From: Mycolicibacterium rhodesiae NBB3
GTDB lineage: Bacteria; Actinomycetota; Actinomycetes; Mycobacteriales; Mycobacteriaceae
DNA: 64,000 nucleotides
Direction: 5' to 3'
Assembly: GCF_000230895.2 (NCBI RefSeq)
Contig: NC_016604.1
Location: 6,138,001 to 6,202,000, forward strand
Numbering within the stretch: the first letter of the stretch is position 1; each line of letters opens with the position of its first letter. Below, in pieces: positions 26,777-35,790 of the stretch. The position numbers and the translations under genes are program-made. Under the pieces are notes generated by a model that saw only the letters and a list, made by a program, of their open reading frames with translations, made no database searches and was not told the origin of the DNA.

Positions 26777-27937
26777 TCAGGCGGCCGGCGCCAGCACCAC
26801 AGCGGAGTTGTGACCGCCCATACCTAGCGACGTCTTGAGAGTCACCGCACCGGGTTTCAGCGGCGTGGGTCCGTCGAGCAACCGAGGATGTCCTGGCGCG
26901 ACGGTCGGGGGCGCAGGCACGGTGCCGTGGGCATAACCGAGTGCAGCGGCAGCCAGCTCGACGGCCGCGGCAGCACCCTGGCAGTGTCCGACCAATTGCT
27001 TGACGGAGTAGATGTGCGGTGCGCCGTGCAGCACCTCGTCGACGATCTCGCCTTCCGCCTTGTCGCACTGCGCAGTGCCTGGTCCGTGCGCATTGAGATA
27101 GGCGACCTGGTCGGTGGACGTGTTCGCGGCTTTCAGCGCATTACGCACGCACCCGTCGATGTAGGTGCGCTGCGGGTCGACCGACGTCAGGTGGTAGGCG
27201 TCGTGGGTCATGTCTCCACCCAGCACGTCCACGTAGCCACGCTCGGCGCGGTTCGACAGGACGAACGCGACGGCCGCCTCCCCTGCCGGGAATCCGCGGC
27301 TGCCCTCCTGGAACGGACGGCAGGCGTCCAGCGGTTCGACGTCGACGACAGCAACACCGAGACGCACGAAGTGCTCGACGTTCTCGGGTGTCAGTGAGAG
27401 GTCCGTGGACACGAAGACGACGTCGTCGACGTATCCGCTGTCGAGCCACATCTTTGCGGTGATCAAGCCGGCGTTGCCCGACGAGCACATCGCGGAGACG
27501 TTCATGGCGGGGCCGTGGAAGTCGTACTCCTGCATCAGCATCGACACCGGCGTGGACGGCATCAGCGTCAGATAGTCGCGAATCCTGCGGTGCGCAGCGT
27601 CCTTCAGATAGAAGTCGCGCCACCCTTCGACCTCGCTGACCACCACCGCATGCAAGAGGCCGACCCGTGCGCCGGGCACCCAGCCGCGATCGGCCGCGTC
27701 GGTGAGTGCCTCGCGGGCAGCCCCGCGCATGGCGCGAGATGACCTGCTGAGGCCGTCCAGCGGGTCACCTTCGTCGGCCACTCGCGCCACCCACGCGTCC
27801 TCGTCGCCGGACGACCCGTATCCGCCAACCAGCTTTGCGGCGGGCTTTCCGCTGAGCAACCCATTCCACAGCTGCTCCGCGCCCCAGCCATACCCCGTCA
27901 CTGCGCCGATCCCGGTGATCGTCATCGGTCCTGCCAT
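26777..27937 (-). CDS. Solitary beta-ketoacyl synthase-like condensing enzyme
   Basis: A 386-residue KAS II/FabF-like protein. The nucleophile Cys151 lies in NVSAMCSSGNAG, a His in LNAHGPGTAQCD (about 284-295), and a second His in VKQLVGHCQGAAA. The Cys-His-His triad of decarboxylating condensation is therefore present. It is shorter than housekeeping FabF, and there is no ACP, AT or reductase beside it. It starts at ATG 27937 (AAAGG upstream). Its partner is a DHA2 exporter, so a small polyketide or modified lipid product is possible (inference). Confidence 0.85.
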   Translation of the reverse strand: MAGPMTITGIGAVTGYGWGAEQLWNGLLSGKPAAKLVGGYGSSGDEDAWVARVADEGDPLDGLSRSSRAMRGAAREALTDAADRGWVPGARVGLLHAVVVSEVEGWRDFYLKDAAHRRIRDYLTLMPSTPVSMLMQEYDFHGPAMNVSAMCSSGNAGLITAKMWLDSGYVDDVVFVSTDLSLTPENVEHFVRLGVAVVDVEPLDACRPFQEGSRGFPAGEAAVAFVLSNRAERGYVDVLGGDMTHDAYHLTSVDPQRTYIDGCVRNALKAANTSTDQVAYLNAHGPGTAQCDKAEGEIVDEVLHGAPHIYSVKQLVGHCQGAAAAVELAAAALGYAHGTVPAPPTVAPGHPRLLDGPTPLKPGAVTLKTSLGMGGHNSAVVLAPAA

Positions 27938-28116
27938 GATGTGTCGCCTTTCTATTTCCGGTTTCAAATGCTCGTGCGAAAACTTCCCGTTTAATTAACG
28001 CCTACATCACCGTTATTGACCAGGCAAAATGTCAGCTGAAATATGGGGTGGGAACGGCGGGATGTACGAGGTTAAGCTGCGTGAAGCCAGCTAATTCGGA
28101 GATTGAGGGGCCGTTG

Positions 28117-29772
28117 ATGGCGGTCGAAGCCGACGACGTGGGTACGACAAATGCGTCCTCCGTCGAACAGCGGTATCGACAGCTGCTCGAACACAGCCCC
28201 TATCCGATGTGCGTCCACGCCGACGGACGGGTCGTCTACGTCAACCCGGCCGGTGTCAGAGACATCAACGCGAACAGCGCGGATGACGTTGTGGGACGGA
28301 TGATCACGGATTTCGTCGACGCCGAATCCATCGCACCGATGTTGTCCCGCATCGCCGCGCTGCACGAGGAGGGCGACAGCTCACCCCCGTCGGAGGCGGT
28401 GATGCGGCGCCTGGATGGCAGCCCGTTAGAGGTCGAAGTCGTCTCGGTGTTGACCAATTGGAACGGCAAACCCGCATACCAGGTCATCTTCCGCGACTTG
28501 ACGATGCAGAAGGCCGCCGAGGAAAGCCTGCGGTATCAGGCCGCGCTTGTGACGCACGCCACAGACGCGATCATCGCCACGACGTTGGACGGCGCGGTCA
28601 CGAGTTGGAACCCGGCAGCCGAAGCCATCTACGGACGCTCTGCGAAGCATGCGCTGGGGCTGCCGATCAACGAAGCCGTCGGCGCCGCCATCGATCCGGC
28701 CGCGGTCATCGCCGGCGGAGGCGTACGGCATGGTGTCCATCGCGCCGCGAACGGCACGGCGCTCATCGTCAGGGTGTCCGCCGCCGCCATGGGCGAAAAC
28801 GGATATGTCCTCGTCTGCTCTGATCAGACCGCACTACGACGCGCCGAGCGCAGATTCCAGACTGTCGTCGACTCGCTGGTCGAAGGCGTGGTGGTGCTCG
28901 ACTCCAATGGTCAGCCCGAGTGGATCAATCCCGCCGCCCGCCGCATTCTCGGGCTGGCCTCCAGCCGCGTCCTGGAGCGCGACGTCGACCCGTCGGTCGT
29001 GTTCCCGCTGTACGACTCCGATGGCGCATCGCTCGACAACTGGCACCAATTCTTCGTCAGGGGTCTGAAAAGCGGCCTCGCCAACCCGCACGACATCGTC
29101 GGTTTCGACCGTGCTGACGGCACCCGGCGCTGGCTATCGGTCAGCACCCGCCTGCTGGACCCCTCGGAAACCGGACAGCAAGCGCTGCTGGCGTCGTTCA
29201 CCGACATCACCGACCAACGCGACGCACAGCTTCAGCTCAGGCACCAGGCCCACCACGACTCGCTCACCGGACTGCCCAACCGGGCGTATGCCGAAGCGCA
29301 GGCGACCGAAGCACTGCTCGAGGACCCACCGACGCTGGCGGCGGTCATGTTCATCGACCTCGACAACATCAAGACCGTCAACGATGCGTTCGGCCATCAC
29401 ACGGGTGACACCGTGATCAAGGCTGCGGCGCAGCGGTTACGGGCCACCCTGCGCTCCGAGGATCTGATCGCCCGCCACGGCGGCGACGAATTCGTCGCGC
29501 TACTTTTCGGCAATGCGGACCACACCGCACTGAAGCGTCTCGCCGAGCGGTTGCACGCCGCACTCGCCACCCCGCTGGACGTCTCCGGAATCTCGTGCAG
29601 CCTCACCGCCAGTATCGGCGTCACCGAAGTGAGGCCGGGTGATCGGCGTGACGCGGCGGAGATCCTGCGCGACGCCGACGCCGCGATGTACAAGGCGAAA
29701 GCCCATCGCGCCACCACACACTTCTTGTCGTCGCCAAGCGGCACGGACCCGCGGCTGAGGGTGCATAAGTAA
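28117..29772 (+). CDS. PAS-GGDEF diguanylate cyclase
   Basis: A 551-residue soluble protein. PAS domains lie at about 20-125, 135-245 and 260-375 (motifs FRDLT and FTDITDQRDAQLQL mark their ends), then a C-terminal GGDEF domain from about 390. The catalytic GGDEF is intact at 455-459 (RHGGDEF), and the inhibitory RxxD (RSED) stands exactly 5 residues before it. It should make c-di-GMP with product feedback. There is no EAL domain. The ATG at 28117 has GAGGGG upstream; it is divergent from the ketosynthase/exporter pair. Confidence 0.93.
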   Translation: MAVEADDVGTTNASSVEQRYRQLLEHSPYPMCVHADGRVVYVNPAGVRDINANSADDVVGRMITDFVDAESIAPMLSRIAALHEEGDSSPPSEAVMRRLDGSPLEVEVVSVLTNWNGKPAYQVIFRDLTMQKAAEESLRYQAALVTHATDAIIATTLDGAVTSWNPAAEAIYGRSAKHALGLPINEAVGAAIDPAAVIAGGGVRHGVHRAANGTALIVRVSAAAMGENGYVLVCSDQTALRRAERRFQTVVDSLVEGVVVLDSNGQPEWINPAARRILGLASSRVLERDVDPSVVFPLYDSDGASLDNWHQFFVRGLKSGLANPHDIVGFDRADGTRRWLSVSTRLLDPSETGQQALLASFTDITDQRDAQLQLRHQAHHDSLTGLPNRAYAEAQATEALLEDPPTLAAVMFIDLDNIKTVNDAFGHHTGDTVIKAAAQRLRATLRSEDLIARHGGDEFVALLFGNADHTALKRLAERLHAALATPLDVSGISCSLTASIGVTEVRPGDRRDAAEILRDADAAMYKAKAHRATTHFLSSPSGTDPRLRVHK

Positions 29773-29867
29773 ACGGCGGTTCTGCGCCGCGAGTCCGAGC
29801 CCCACGTGTTCCCCACTTAATTAACTAGGTTTACTCTGTGCCTAGCGTCCTGCAGAAGGGGATCTCT

Positions 29868-31100
29868 ATGGACCTCACGTTCTCGGCCGCCGACATCGCA
29901 TTCCGCGACGAGGTGCGCGAGTTTCTCAACGACAAGCTGACACCGGAACTGCGTCGTGCGGGTCGCCTCATGACCAGCGTCTATGCCGATCATGAGGCGA
30001 GCATGGAATGGCAGCGGATCCTGCACGAGCGAGGCTGGGCGGCGCCGGCCTGGCCGGTCGAGCACGGCGGCTGCGACTGGAGCCTGACCCAGCACTACAT
30101 CTTCAGCCGGGAGTCCCAGCTCGCGGGCGCACCCTCGTTGTCACCGATGGGGATCCGCATGGTCGCTCACGCGCTGGTGAAGTTCGCCACCGACGAGCAG
30201 AAGAAGTTCTTCCTCCCCCGCATACTGACCGGCGAGGTGTTCTTCTGCCAGGGCTACTCCGAACCGGAGGCCGGCTCCGACCTCGCGGCCCTGTCGATGG
30301 CGGCAGTCGACGACGGTGACGACCTGGTGTGCACGGGCAGCAAGATCTGGACGACCCACGCCCGCGAGGCGAACTGGATGTTCGCGTTGGTGCGCACGTC
30401 GAAGAGCGCGAAGAAGCAGCAGGGCATCACGTTCGTCCTCATCGACATGACCTCGCCGGGTATCCAGATTCGGCCGCTGGTCATGACGTCCGGCGAAGAG
30501 GTGCAGAACCAGGTCTTCTTCGACGAGGTCCGGGTGCCGAAGGCCAACGTTCTCGGCAAGATCGACGAAGGCTGGACAGTCGCCAAATACTTGTTGGAGT
30601 TCGAACGCGGCGGCGGTGCATCATCACCCGCCCTGCAGGTGATGGCCGACGAGATCGCCACCGTCGCCGCCGACCAGCCCGGCCCCGCAGGCGGTCGGCT
30701 ACTCGACGATCCCGCGTTCGCGAAGAAGCTGGCCGATGCCCGGATCCGCACCGAGGTGCTGGAGATTCTCGAATACCGGGTGCTCGCCGCGGTCGCCGAG
30801 GGCAAGAATCCCGGCGTCGCCTCGTCGATGCTCAAGGTGATCGCCACCGAGTTGAGCCAGACCCTGACCGAGCTGGCGATGGAGGCCGCCGGGCCGCGCG
30901 GGCGGGTGTACCAACCGCACGCGACCTACCCCGGCGGGCCGGTGACCGAATACGAACCGCCGGCCGACGACTACATCAGCGGTGAGGAGTGGCAGGCGGT
31001 CGCGCCACTTCGCTACTTCAACGATCGCGCCGGCTCGATCTACGCCGGCAGCAACGAGATTCAGCGCAACATCCTGGCCAAAGCGGCTCTCGGACTGTAA
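29868..31100 (+). CDS. Acyl-CoA dehydrogenase, probable catalytic subunit of a pair
   Basis: A 410-residue acyl-CoA dehydrogenase with FCQGYSEPEAGSDLAAL and SKIWTTHA as FAD and substrate motifs. At the C-terminal site where classical enzymes have YEGTSEIQ it reads YAGSNEIQ, so the usual Glu is Ala. A Glu in YLLEFERGG matches the alternative position used by isovaleryl-CoA dehydrogenase and, from family knowledge, the mycobacterial ChsE (FadE28-29) type. The ATG at 29868 follows AAGGGGATC. The next gene, 10 nt on, is a second, shorter family member, so an alpha2beta2 enzyme is likely. Confidence 0.92.
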   Translation: MDLTFSAADIAFRDEVREFLNDKLTPELRRAGRLMTSVYADHEASMEWQRILHERGWAAPAWPVEHGGCDWSLTQHYIFSRESQLAGAPSLSPMGIRMVAHALVKFATDEQKKFFLPRILTGEVFFCQGYSEPEAGSDLAALSMAAVDDGDDLVCTGSKIWTTHAREANWMFALVRTSKSAKKQQGITFVLIDMTSPGIQIRPLVMTSGEEVQNQVFFDEVRVPKANVLGKIDEGWTVAKYLLEFERGGGASSPALQVMADEIATVAADQPGPAGGRLLDDPAFAKKLADARIRTEVLEILEYRVLAAVAEGKNPGVASSMLKVIATELSQTLTELAMEAAGPRGRVYQPHATYPGGPVTEYEPPADDYISGEEWQAVAPLRYFNDRAGSIYAGSNEIQRNILAKAALGL

Positions 31101-31110
31101 GGAGCAAGCG

Positions 31111-32235
31111 ATGGACTTCAACTTGAGCAAGGAACAGGAACTGCTCCGCGACGGGCTGGGCAAGTTCCTGTCGACCAGGTACGAACTCGAAAAGAGCCGG
31201 GCGGCGGCCAAGACCGGGTCGGGATGGCAACCCGACATCTGGCGCGGCTTCGCCAACGAACTCGGCATCCTCGGCGCCGCCCTGCCGGAGGATGTCGGCG
31301 GGATCGGTGGCGGACCCGTGGAGATCATGGTGATCGCCGAGGCGCTGGGGCATGCGTTGGCCGTCGAGCCCTACGTGGACACCGTGGTGGTGGCCGGCGG
31401 CCTGCTGCACCGGGCCGGTGGACCGGTCGCAACCCCACTGCTGGAGAAGATCGTTGAGGGCACCGCCGTGGTCTCGCTGGCCGCGGCCGAGGCATCGTCT
31501 GGCGAGAACTGGCAGGACGTGTCGACCACCGCCGAGCGTGACGACGATGGGTGGACGCTGCGCGGCTCGAAAATCGTTGCCATGAGTGCACCATTGGCGA
31601 CTCACCTTCTGGTGACCGCACGCAGCGAGAGCGGAATCTCACTGTTCGTCGTTGATCTCGACGGTCCCGGCGCGGGTATCGAGTTGCATCCCTATCGCAC
31701 CGTCGATGACCGGCGCGCGGCCGACATCGACTTCGACGGACTTCGGCTGCCGGGCGACGCGCTGCTGGGCGAGGAAGGGCAGGCTTGGCCGTCGATCGCA
31801 GCGGCACGCGACGAAGGCGCAGCGGCAGTGTGTTCCGAGGCGGTCGGGTGTATGCGAAAGGTGTTGGCGGACACCGTCGAATACGCCAAGCAGCGCCATC
31901 AGTTCGGACAGCCGATCGGCAGTTTTCAGGCGCTGCAACATCGTATGGTCGACATGTACATGGAGCTCGAGCAGGCTGTCGCGGCCGTGTATCTCGCGGT
32001 CCTCAACATCGAGGCCGAACCCAAGGTGCGCGCGCGGGCGGTGTCGGCGGCCAAGGCCACGATCGGGCGCGCGGCGCGCTTCATCGGCCAGCAGTCGGTG
32101 CAGCTGCACGGCGGCATGGGTATGACGGAGGAACTCGCGATCGGCCACTACTTCAAGCGGCTGACGGCGGTTCAATTCGAGTTCGGGTCGACGGACTATC
32201 ACGTCGCCCGGTATGCGGAGCTGACCCGCTCCTAG
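31111..32235 (+). CDS. Acyl-CoA dehydrogenase, probable non-catalytic partner subunit
   Basis: A 374-residue acyl-CoA dehydrogenase fold protein. RHQFGQPIGSFQALQHR and QLHGGMGMTEE are family motifs, but the C-terminal catalytic stretch reads FEFGSTDYHVARY and the alternative Glu position is not obvious. This pattern is typical of the partner chain of heteromeric steroid and side-chain acyl-CoA dehydrogenases. An AAGGAG site precedes the ATG at 31111, 10 nt after the catalytic-type gene. A palindromic repeat follows its stop. Confidence 0.92.
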   Translation: MDFNLSKEQELLRDGLGKFLSTRYELEKSRAAAKTGSGWQPDIWRGFANELGILGAALPEDVGGIGGGPVEIMVIAEALGHALAVEPYVDTVVVAGGLLHRAGGPVATPLLEKIVEGTAVVSLAAAEASSGENWQDVSTTAERDDDGWTLRGSKIVAMSAPLATHLLVTARSESGISLFVVDLDGPGAGIELHPYRTVDDRRAADIDFDGLRLPGDALLGEEGQAWPSIAAARDEGAAAVCSEAVGCMRKVLADTVEYAKQRHQFGQPIGSFQALQHRMVDMYMELEQAVAAVYLAVLNIEAEPKVRARAVSAAKATIGRAARFIGQQSVQLHGGMGMTEELAIGHYFKRLTAVQFEFGSTDYHVARYAELTRS

Positions 32236-32237
32236 TG

Positions 32238-32290
32238 GCGATTTCGGCGCGCATACGACCGCTCAGCGAGCGTCGACGCACCGAAATCGC
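32238..32290. repeat. Dispersed palindromic repeat/terminator, copy 2
   Basis: GCGATTTCGGCGC (32238-32250) pairs with GCACCGAAATCGC (32278-32290) with one C-A mismatch around a loop containing GCTCAGCGA. It has the same arms, loop length class and loop core as the repeat at 5771-5838. It sits after the stop of the acyl-CoA dehydrogenase pair and before the DMT transporter gene, consistent with termination. Confidence 0.7.
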
Positions 32291-32309
32291 AGGTAAGTAG
32301 GGTGAGTGT

Positions 32310-33236
32310 GTGAGCTCTCGCGGGTGGATCCTGTTCCTCGCGATGAGCGTCATCTGGGGCATCCCCTATCTGCTGATCAAGGTCGCCGTCGAGGGTGTGT
32401 CCGTTCCCGTGCTGGTGTTCGCCCGCGTCGCCGTCGGTGCGGCGGTCTTACTTCCGCTGGCCCTGTCGCGGCGAACGGTGGAGATCGTGCGCGGGCACTG
32501 GAAGGCGCTGGCCGGTTTCGCGTTCTTCGAGATCATCGCCGCGTGGTGGCTGCTGTCTGACGCCGAACGCCACCTCACCAGCTCGATGACCGGCCTGCTG
32601 ATCGCCGCGGCGCCCATCATTGCGGCGGTGCTTGATCGACTCACCGGGGGCGAGCGACTGGGCACCAAACGGATCCTCGGCCTCGCCGTCGGCATTGCCG
32701 GCGTAACCGTTCTCGCGGGCCCGCACCTGGGCGGCAGCACATGGCCGATCGTCGAGGTGCTGTTGGTGGCCACGTGTTACGCAATCGCTCCGCTGATCGC
32801 CGCGCGCTACCTGGCCGACGTCCCGGCGCTCCCGATGACCGCGGTGTGCCTCGGCTTCGCCGCAGTGGTGTACGCGGGACCGGCCGCCGCGACCTGGCCG
32901 TCCGAGATGCCCTCCACTCGTGTGCTTTTGGCACTGGCGGGGCTCGCACTCATTTGCACGGCTCTGGCGTTTCTCGTGTTCTTCGCGCTGATTCGCGAGG
33001 TCGGAGCGGCTCGTGCGCTGGTGTTCACCTACATCAATCCGGCGGTGGCGTTGGCGGCAGGGGTGATCGTGCTGAACGAGCCCCTGACGCTGTGGAACGT
33101 CGCGGCGCTCGTACTCATCCTCGTCGGTTGTGTGCTCGCCACCCACCGTCGCGCGGCCGCCCCAGCGCGAGCCGGGAGCGAGCCGACGCATGTCGGCCCG
33201 GCTAGCCCCTGCGCGCCTCGTCGACGTACGCCGTGA
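32310..33236 (+). CDS. DMT-superfamily transporter (EamA)
   Basis: A 308-residue membrane protein with two EamA repeats and about 10 hydrophobic helices (SVIWGIPYLLIKVAVEG at the start of the first; FALIREVGAARALVFTYINP in the second). It is of the RhaT/YdcZ-like metabolite exporter type; substrate unknown. The GTG start at 32310 follows TAGGGTGAG. The C-terminal tail is Pro/Ala/Arg-rich and overlaps the convergent TetR gene by 35 nt. Confidence 0.9.
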   Translation: MSSRGWILFLAMSVIWGIPYLLIKVAVEGVSVPVLVFARVAVGAAVLLPLALSRRTVEIVRGHWKALAGFAFFEIIAAWWLLSDAERHLTSSMTGLLIAAAPIIAAVLDRLTGGERLGTKRILGLAVGIAGVTVLAGPHLGGSTWPIVEVLLVATCYAIAPLIAARYLADVPALPMTAVCLGFAAVVYAGPAAATWPSEMPSTRVLLALAGLALICTALAFLVFFALIREVGAARALVFTYINPAVALAAGVIVLNEPLTLWNVAALVLILVGCVLATHRRAAAPARAGSEPTHVGPASPCAPRRRTP

Positions 33237-33828
33237 TCGCGTCGGTCAGCGCACGCAATTCGCGGCTGACGTCGACAGGGTCCGGCACCGCCATGGTGGC
33301 GACCATCGCACCCATCAGGGTGGTCCACACGAGATTGCCGACCGCATCGGCGCGCTCGGGTTCGAGTCCCTCGGCGACATAACGGCCGAGATCGGTCAGT
33401 GTCGCGAACAGGCCCAACAGATGACGTTGGTCCACGTCTGCGCGGCTGGCTCGGGTGGCGATCAGAATCTCCAGCGCCGCAATCGATGTCGGACTGAGGA
33501 AGGCGTCCGCGACAGTGTTGACGAGGAGTTCGGTCCTCGCTCGTCCGACATGTGAGCCCAGTATCGGCTCGACCTCTCGCAGCTTGGCCAGCAGCTCGCT
33601 GAAGCCACTGTCGACGACGGCCATCAGCAGACCGTCGCGGTCACCGAAGTGATATTGGATGACCCCCCAGGTGACGCCGGCCCGCTCGGTGATGTGCTTG
33701 GCACTCGCGGCGCCGAATCCCTCCTCGAGCACACAGCGCACCGTCTCGTCGATGACCATCGCCCGCGTGCGGTCCGCGCGAACCTGCTTGCCGTTCGCGG
33801 GACGTCGCGGTGTGACGTTGGAGGTCAT
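33202..33828 (-). CDS. TetR family transcriptional regulator
   Basis: A 208-residue regulator. The HTH lies at about 42-70 (AKHITERAGVTWGVIQYHFG, ending in the usual YHFGDRDGLL). It is the second of two TetR genes overlapping by ATGA; its 3' end overlaps the convergent DMT transporter gene. It may control the transporter or, as part of the tandem pair, the divergent P450 gene. Confidence 0.9.
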   Translation of the reverse strand: MTSNVTPRRPANGKQVRADRTRAMVIDETVRCVLEEGFGAASAKHITERAGVTWGVIQYHFGDRDGLLMAVVDSGFSELLAKLREVEPILGSHVGRARTELLVNTVADAFLSPTSIAALEILIATRASRADVDQRHLLGLFATLTDLGRYVAEGLEPERADAVGNLVWTTLMGAMVATMAVPDPVDVSRELRALTDAITAYVDEARRG

Positions 33829-34394
33829 GGTCGTCCGGATGTTACGGCGGAGGGGAAGGCCGGCGAGACAAAGCGTTGGACCATCTGCCGTTCGGTCTCA
33901 GCATCGTTGACGGGCCAGTACATCAACGCCAGCACGACCCGGACGATCCACTGTCCGGCCTGCGAATCGTCCTCGGCGAGGCCGTTGATCTCACGAGCAA
34001 ACCGCGCGACAACCGGAGATTCGGTGAACCAGGAGATCTCCTGAGCCTTCACCGAGGACATCATCAGTCGCCCCAGAGGATCAGAGCGGATCTCCTTCAG
34101 CGCCACCAAAATCGCGGTGACAATTCGTTCCGAACCCGTCAGATGGTCAGATGCTTCGCGGACCGTGTCGATGATCCGGGCGGCGACGCGGACGAGAACG
34201 GCCTCACGAATCTCGTTCTTGCCGCCGGCATGGCGGTAGATCGTCGCTCGTGAGCAGTGCACGCGCGACGCGAGCGCGTCGACGTCGAAGGCGTCCAACC
34301 CGCCGGTGGCGATCATCTCGGTGGCGGCGGCATAGATACGCTCGGCAGCCGCGGTTCGGCGGTCGTCGCCCACCAGCCAGTCCGTGCGAGGCAT
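33825..34394 (-). CDS. TetR family transcriptional regulator
   Basis: A regulator of about 189 residues with an N-terminal HTH (VDALASRVHCSRATIYRHAG) and the usual helical ligand domain. I use the ATG at 34394; a TTG at 34421 in the same frame is possible but would put the palindrome at 34406-34418 inside the coding sequence. It is divergent from the P450 gene 163 nt away, which it is well placed to repress. It overlaps the second TetR gene by 4 nt, so the two regulators are co-expressed and may act together. Confidence 0.88.
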   Translation of the reverse strand: MPRTDWLVGDDRRTAAAERIYAAATEMIATGGLDAFDVDALASRVHCSRATIYRHAGGKNEIREAVLVRVAARIIDTVREASDHLTGSERIVTAILVALKEIRSDPLGRLMMSSVKAQEISWFTESPVVARFAREINGLAEDDSQAGQWIVRVVLALMYWPVNDAETERQMVQRFVSPAFPSAVTSGRP

Positions 34395-34405
34395 AAAACT
34401 GATGA

Positions 34406-34418
34406 TCTCATGTTGAGA
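34406..34418. promoter_or_regulatory. Candidate TetR operator
   Basis: TCTCA-tgt-TGAGA is a perfect inverted repeat 12 nt upstream of the TetR ATG, inside the region divergent from the P450 gene. A further TCTCA occurs at about 34435. It fits autoregulation by one of the two TetR proteins. Confidence 0.4.
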
Positions 34419-34557
34419 CAAAAGTGCGCGTATATCTCACTGATTGTGCTGGTGGAGCCTCTGGTGTGCGACAGCCGCTGCCAGTGCCCGCGAGCTGCCT
34501 TTTCATCTTTCCATCCGCCCGTTGACGCGATGAATCGCACGCGTTCAGCCTTGAGTA

Positions 34558-35790
34558 ATGACGGTGCAAGAGGGTCAGCTCGGGCTCGCTCTGTTCGACG
34601 ATGACTACATCCAGGATCCATATCCCCTCTACGAACGGATGCACGCCGACGGCCCGGTGCACGCGATCGGCGACTCGGGGTTCTACGCCGTCTCCGGATG
34701 GGATGCCATCAACGACGTGATCGCACGGCCACAGGATTTCTCGTCGAATCTGACGGCAACAATGACCTACGAAGACGGGAAGGTCGGCCGGTTCGCCTTC
34801 AGTGAACTCGGCAGCGAGTTGCAGGCGCTGGCGACCGCCGACGATCCCGCCCACGCTGCCCACCGCAAGTTGCTGTTGCCGCAACTCGCCGCGCGGCGGA
34901 TCAAGTCTGTTGAAGAGTATGTCGGCGAGATCGAAGCCCGGTTATGGGACGAATACGTCCACGACGGACGCATCGAGTGGATGTCGGCGATGGCCAACCG
35001 CCTGCCGATGATGATCGTCACCCGCCTGATCGGCGTACCCGATGTGGACACCGAGCAGCTGATGCGGTGGGGTTATGCCGGCACCAAGACGGTCGAGGGT
35101 CTGGTCAGTCAGGATGAACTCAACGAGGCGGGTGTCGCCGTCATGGAGCTCGCCGTCTACATCAACGAGCACTTTCAGCTGGCCGCCGACGACCCCAAGG
35201 ACAACCTGCTCGGTGATCTCGCAACCGCCCGCGCCACAGGGGATTTGACCGATGCGACGGCACTGAACATCATGGCGACGTTGTTCAGTGCCGGCGGTGA
35301 GTCCACCGCGTCGCTGATCGGGTCCGCCGCACACCTGCTGGCTTCACAGCCGGCGATCCAGCGGGAGGTTCGCAACGATCCGGATCTTTTGAGCGCGTTC
35401 CTGGAGGAAGTGCTGCGATTCGAGCCACCCTTCCGGGGGCACTACCGTCACGTCGTCAATGACACTGCTCTCTTTGGAGTCGACCTACCCGCCGAATCAC
35501 GCCTGGTGTTGCTGTGGGGGGCTGCCAACCGGGACCCGTCACACTTCGACGACCCCAACGAGTTTCGCCTCGACCGGGTGGGGAGCAAGGGGCACATCAC
35601 TTTTGGCAAGGGCGCGCACTTCTGTGTTGGAGCTGCGCTCGCCCGGCTGGAAGCGAAAATCGTCATCGGTCAGCTCCTCGAGCGCACCTCGTGGATCGAG
35701 CCCGTCGACACCGGCAGGTGGCTGCCCAGCCTCCTGGTGCGCCGGCTCGAGAAGCTCGAGCTGGCCGTGACTCAGCCCGTCACAACCTGA
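34558..35790 (+). CDS. Cytochrome P450
   Basis: A 410-residue bacterial class I P450. The I-helix oxygen-activation motif is AGGEST at 245-250, ExxR at 284-287 (EEVLR), and the heme loop FGKGAHFCVGAALAR has Cys356. It hydroxylates a hydrophobic substrate with electrons from a ferredoxin; no ferredoxin gene is adjacent. There is no ribosome site before the ATG at 34558, so a leaderless or weakly translated mRNA is possible. Its 3' end overlaps the convergent DapB-like gene by 11 nt. I cannot assign a CYP family. Confidence 0.95.
   Translation: MTVQEGQLGLALFDDDYIQDPYPLYERMHADGPVHAIGDSGFYAVSGWDAINDVIARPQDFSSNLTATMTYEDGKVGRFAFSELGSELQALATADDPAHAAHRKLLLPQLAARRIKSVEEYVGEIEARLWDEYVHDGRIEWMSAMANRLPMMIVTRLIGVPDVDTEQLMRWGYAGTKTVEGLVSQDELNEAGVAVMELAVYINEHFQLAADDPKDNLLGDLATARATGDLTDATALNIMATLFSAGGESTASLIGSAAHLLASQPAIQREVRNDPDLLSAFLEEVLRFEPPFRGHYRHVVNDTALFGVDLPAESRLVLLWGAANRDPSHFDDPNEFRLDRVGSKGHITFGKGAHFCVGAALARLEAKIVIGQLLERTSWIEPVDTGRWLPSLLVRRLEKLELAVTQPVTT

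Noticed and set aside
27991..29824. TTAATTAA octamers at 27991 and 29817, both upstream of genes
   Set aside because: Two short AT-rich octamers in promoter regions are too little to call a shared site; the surroundings do not match.
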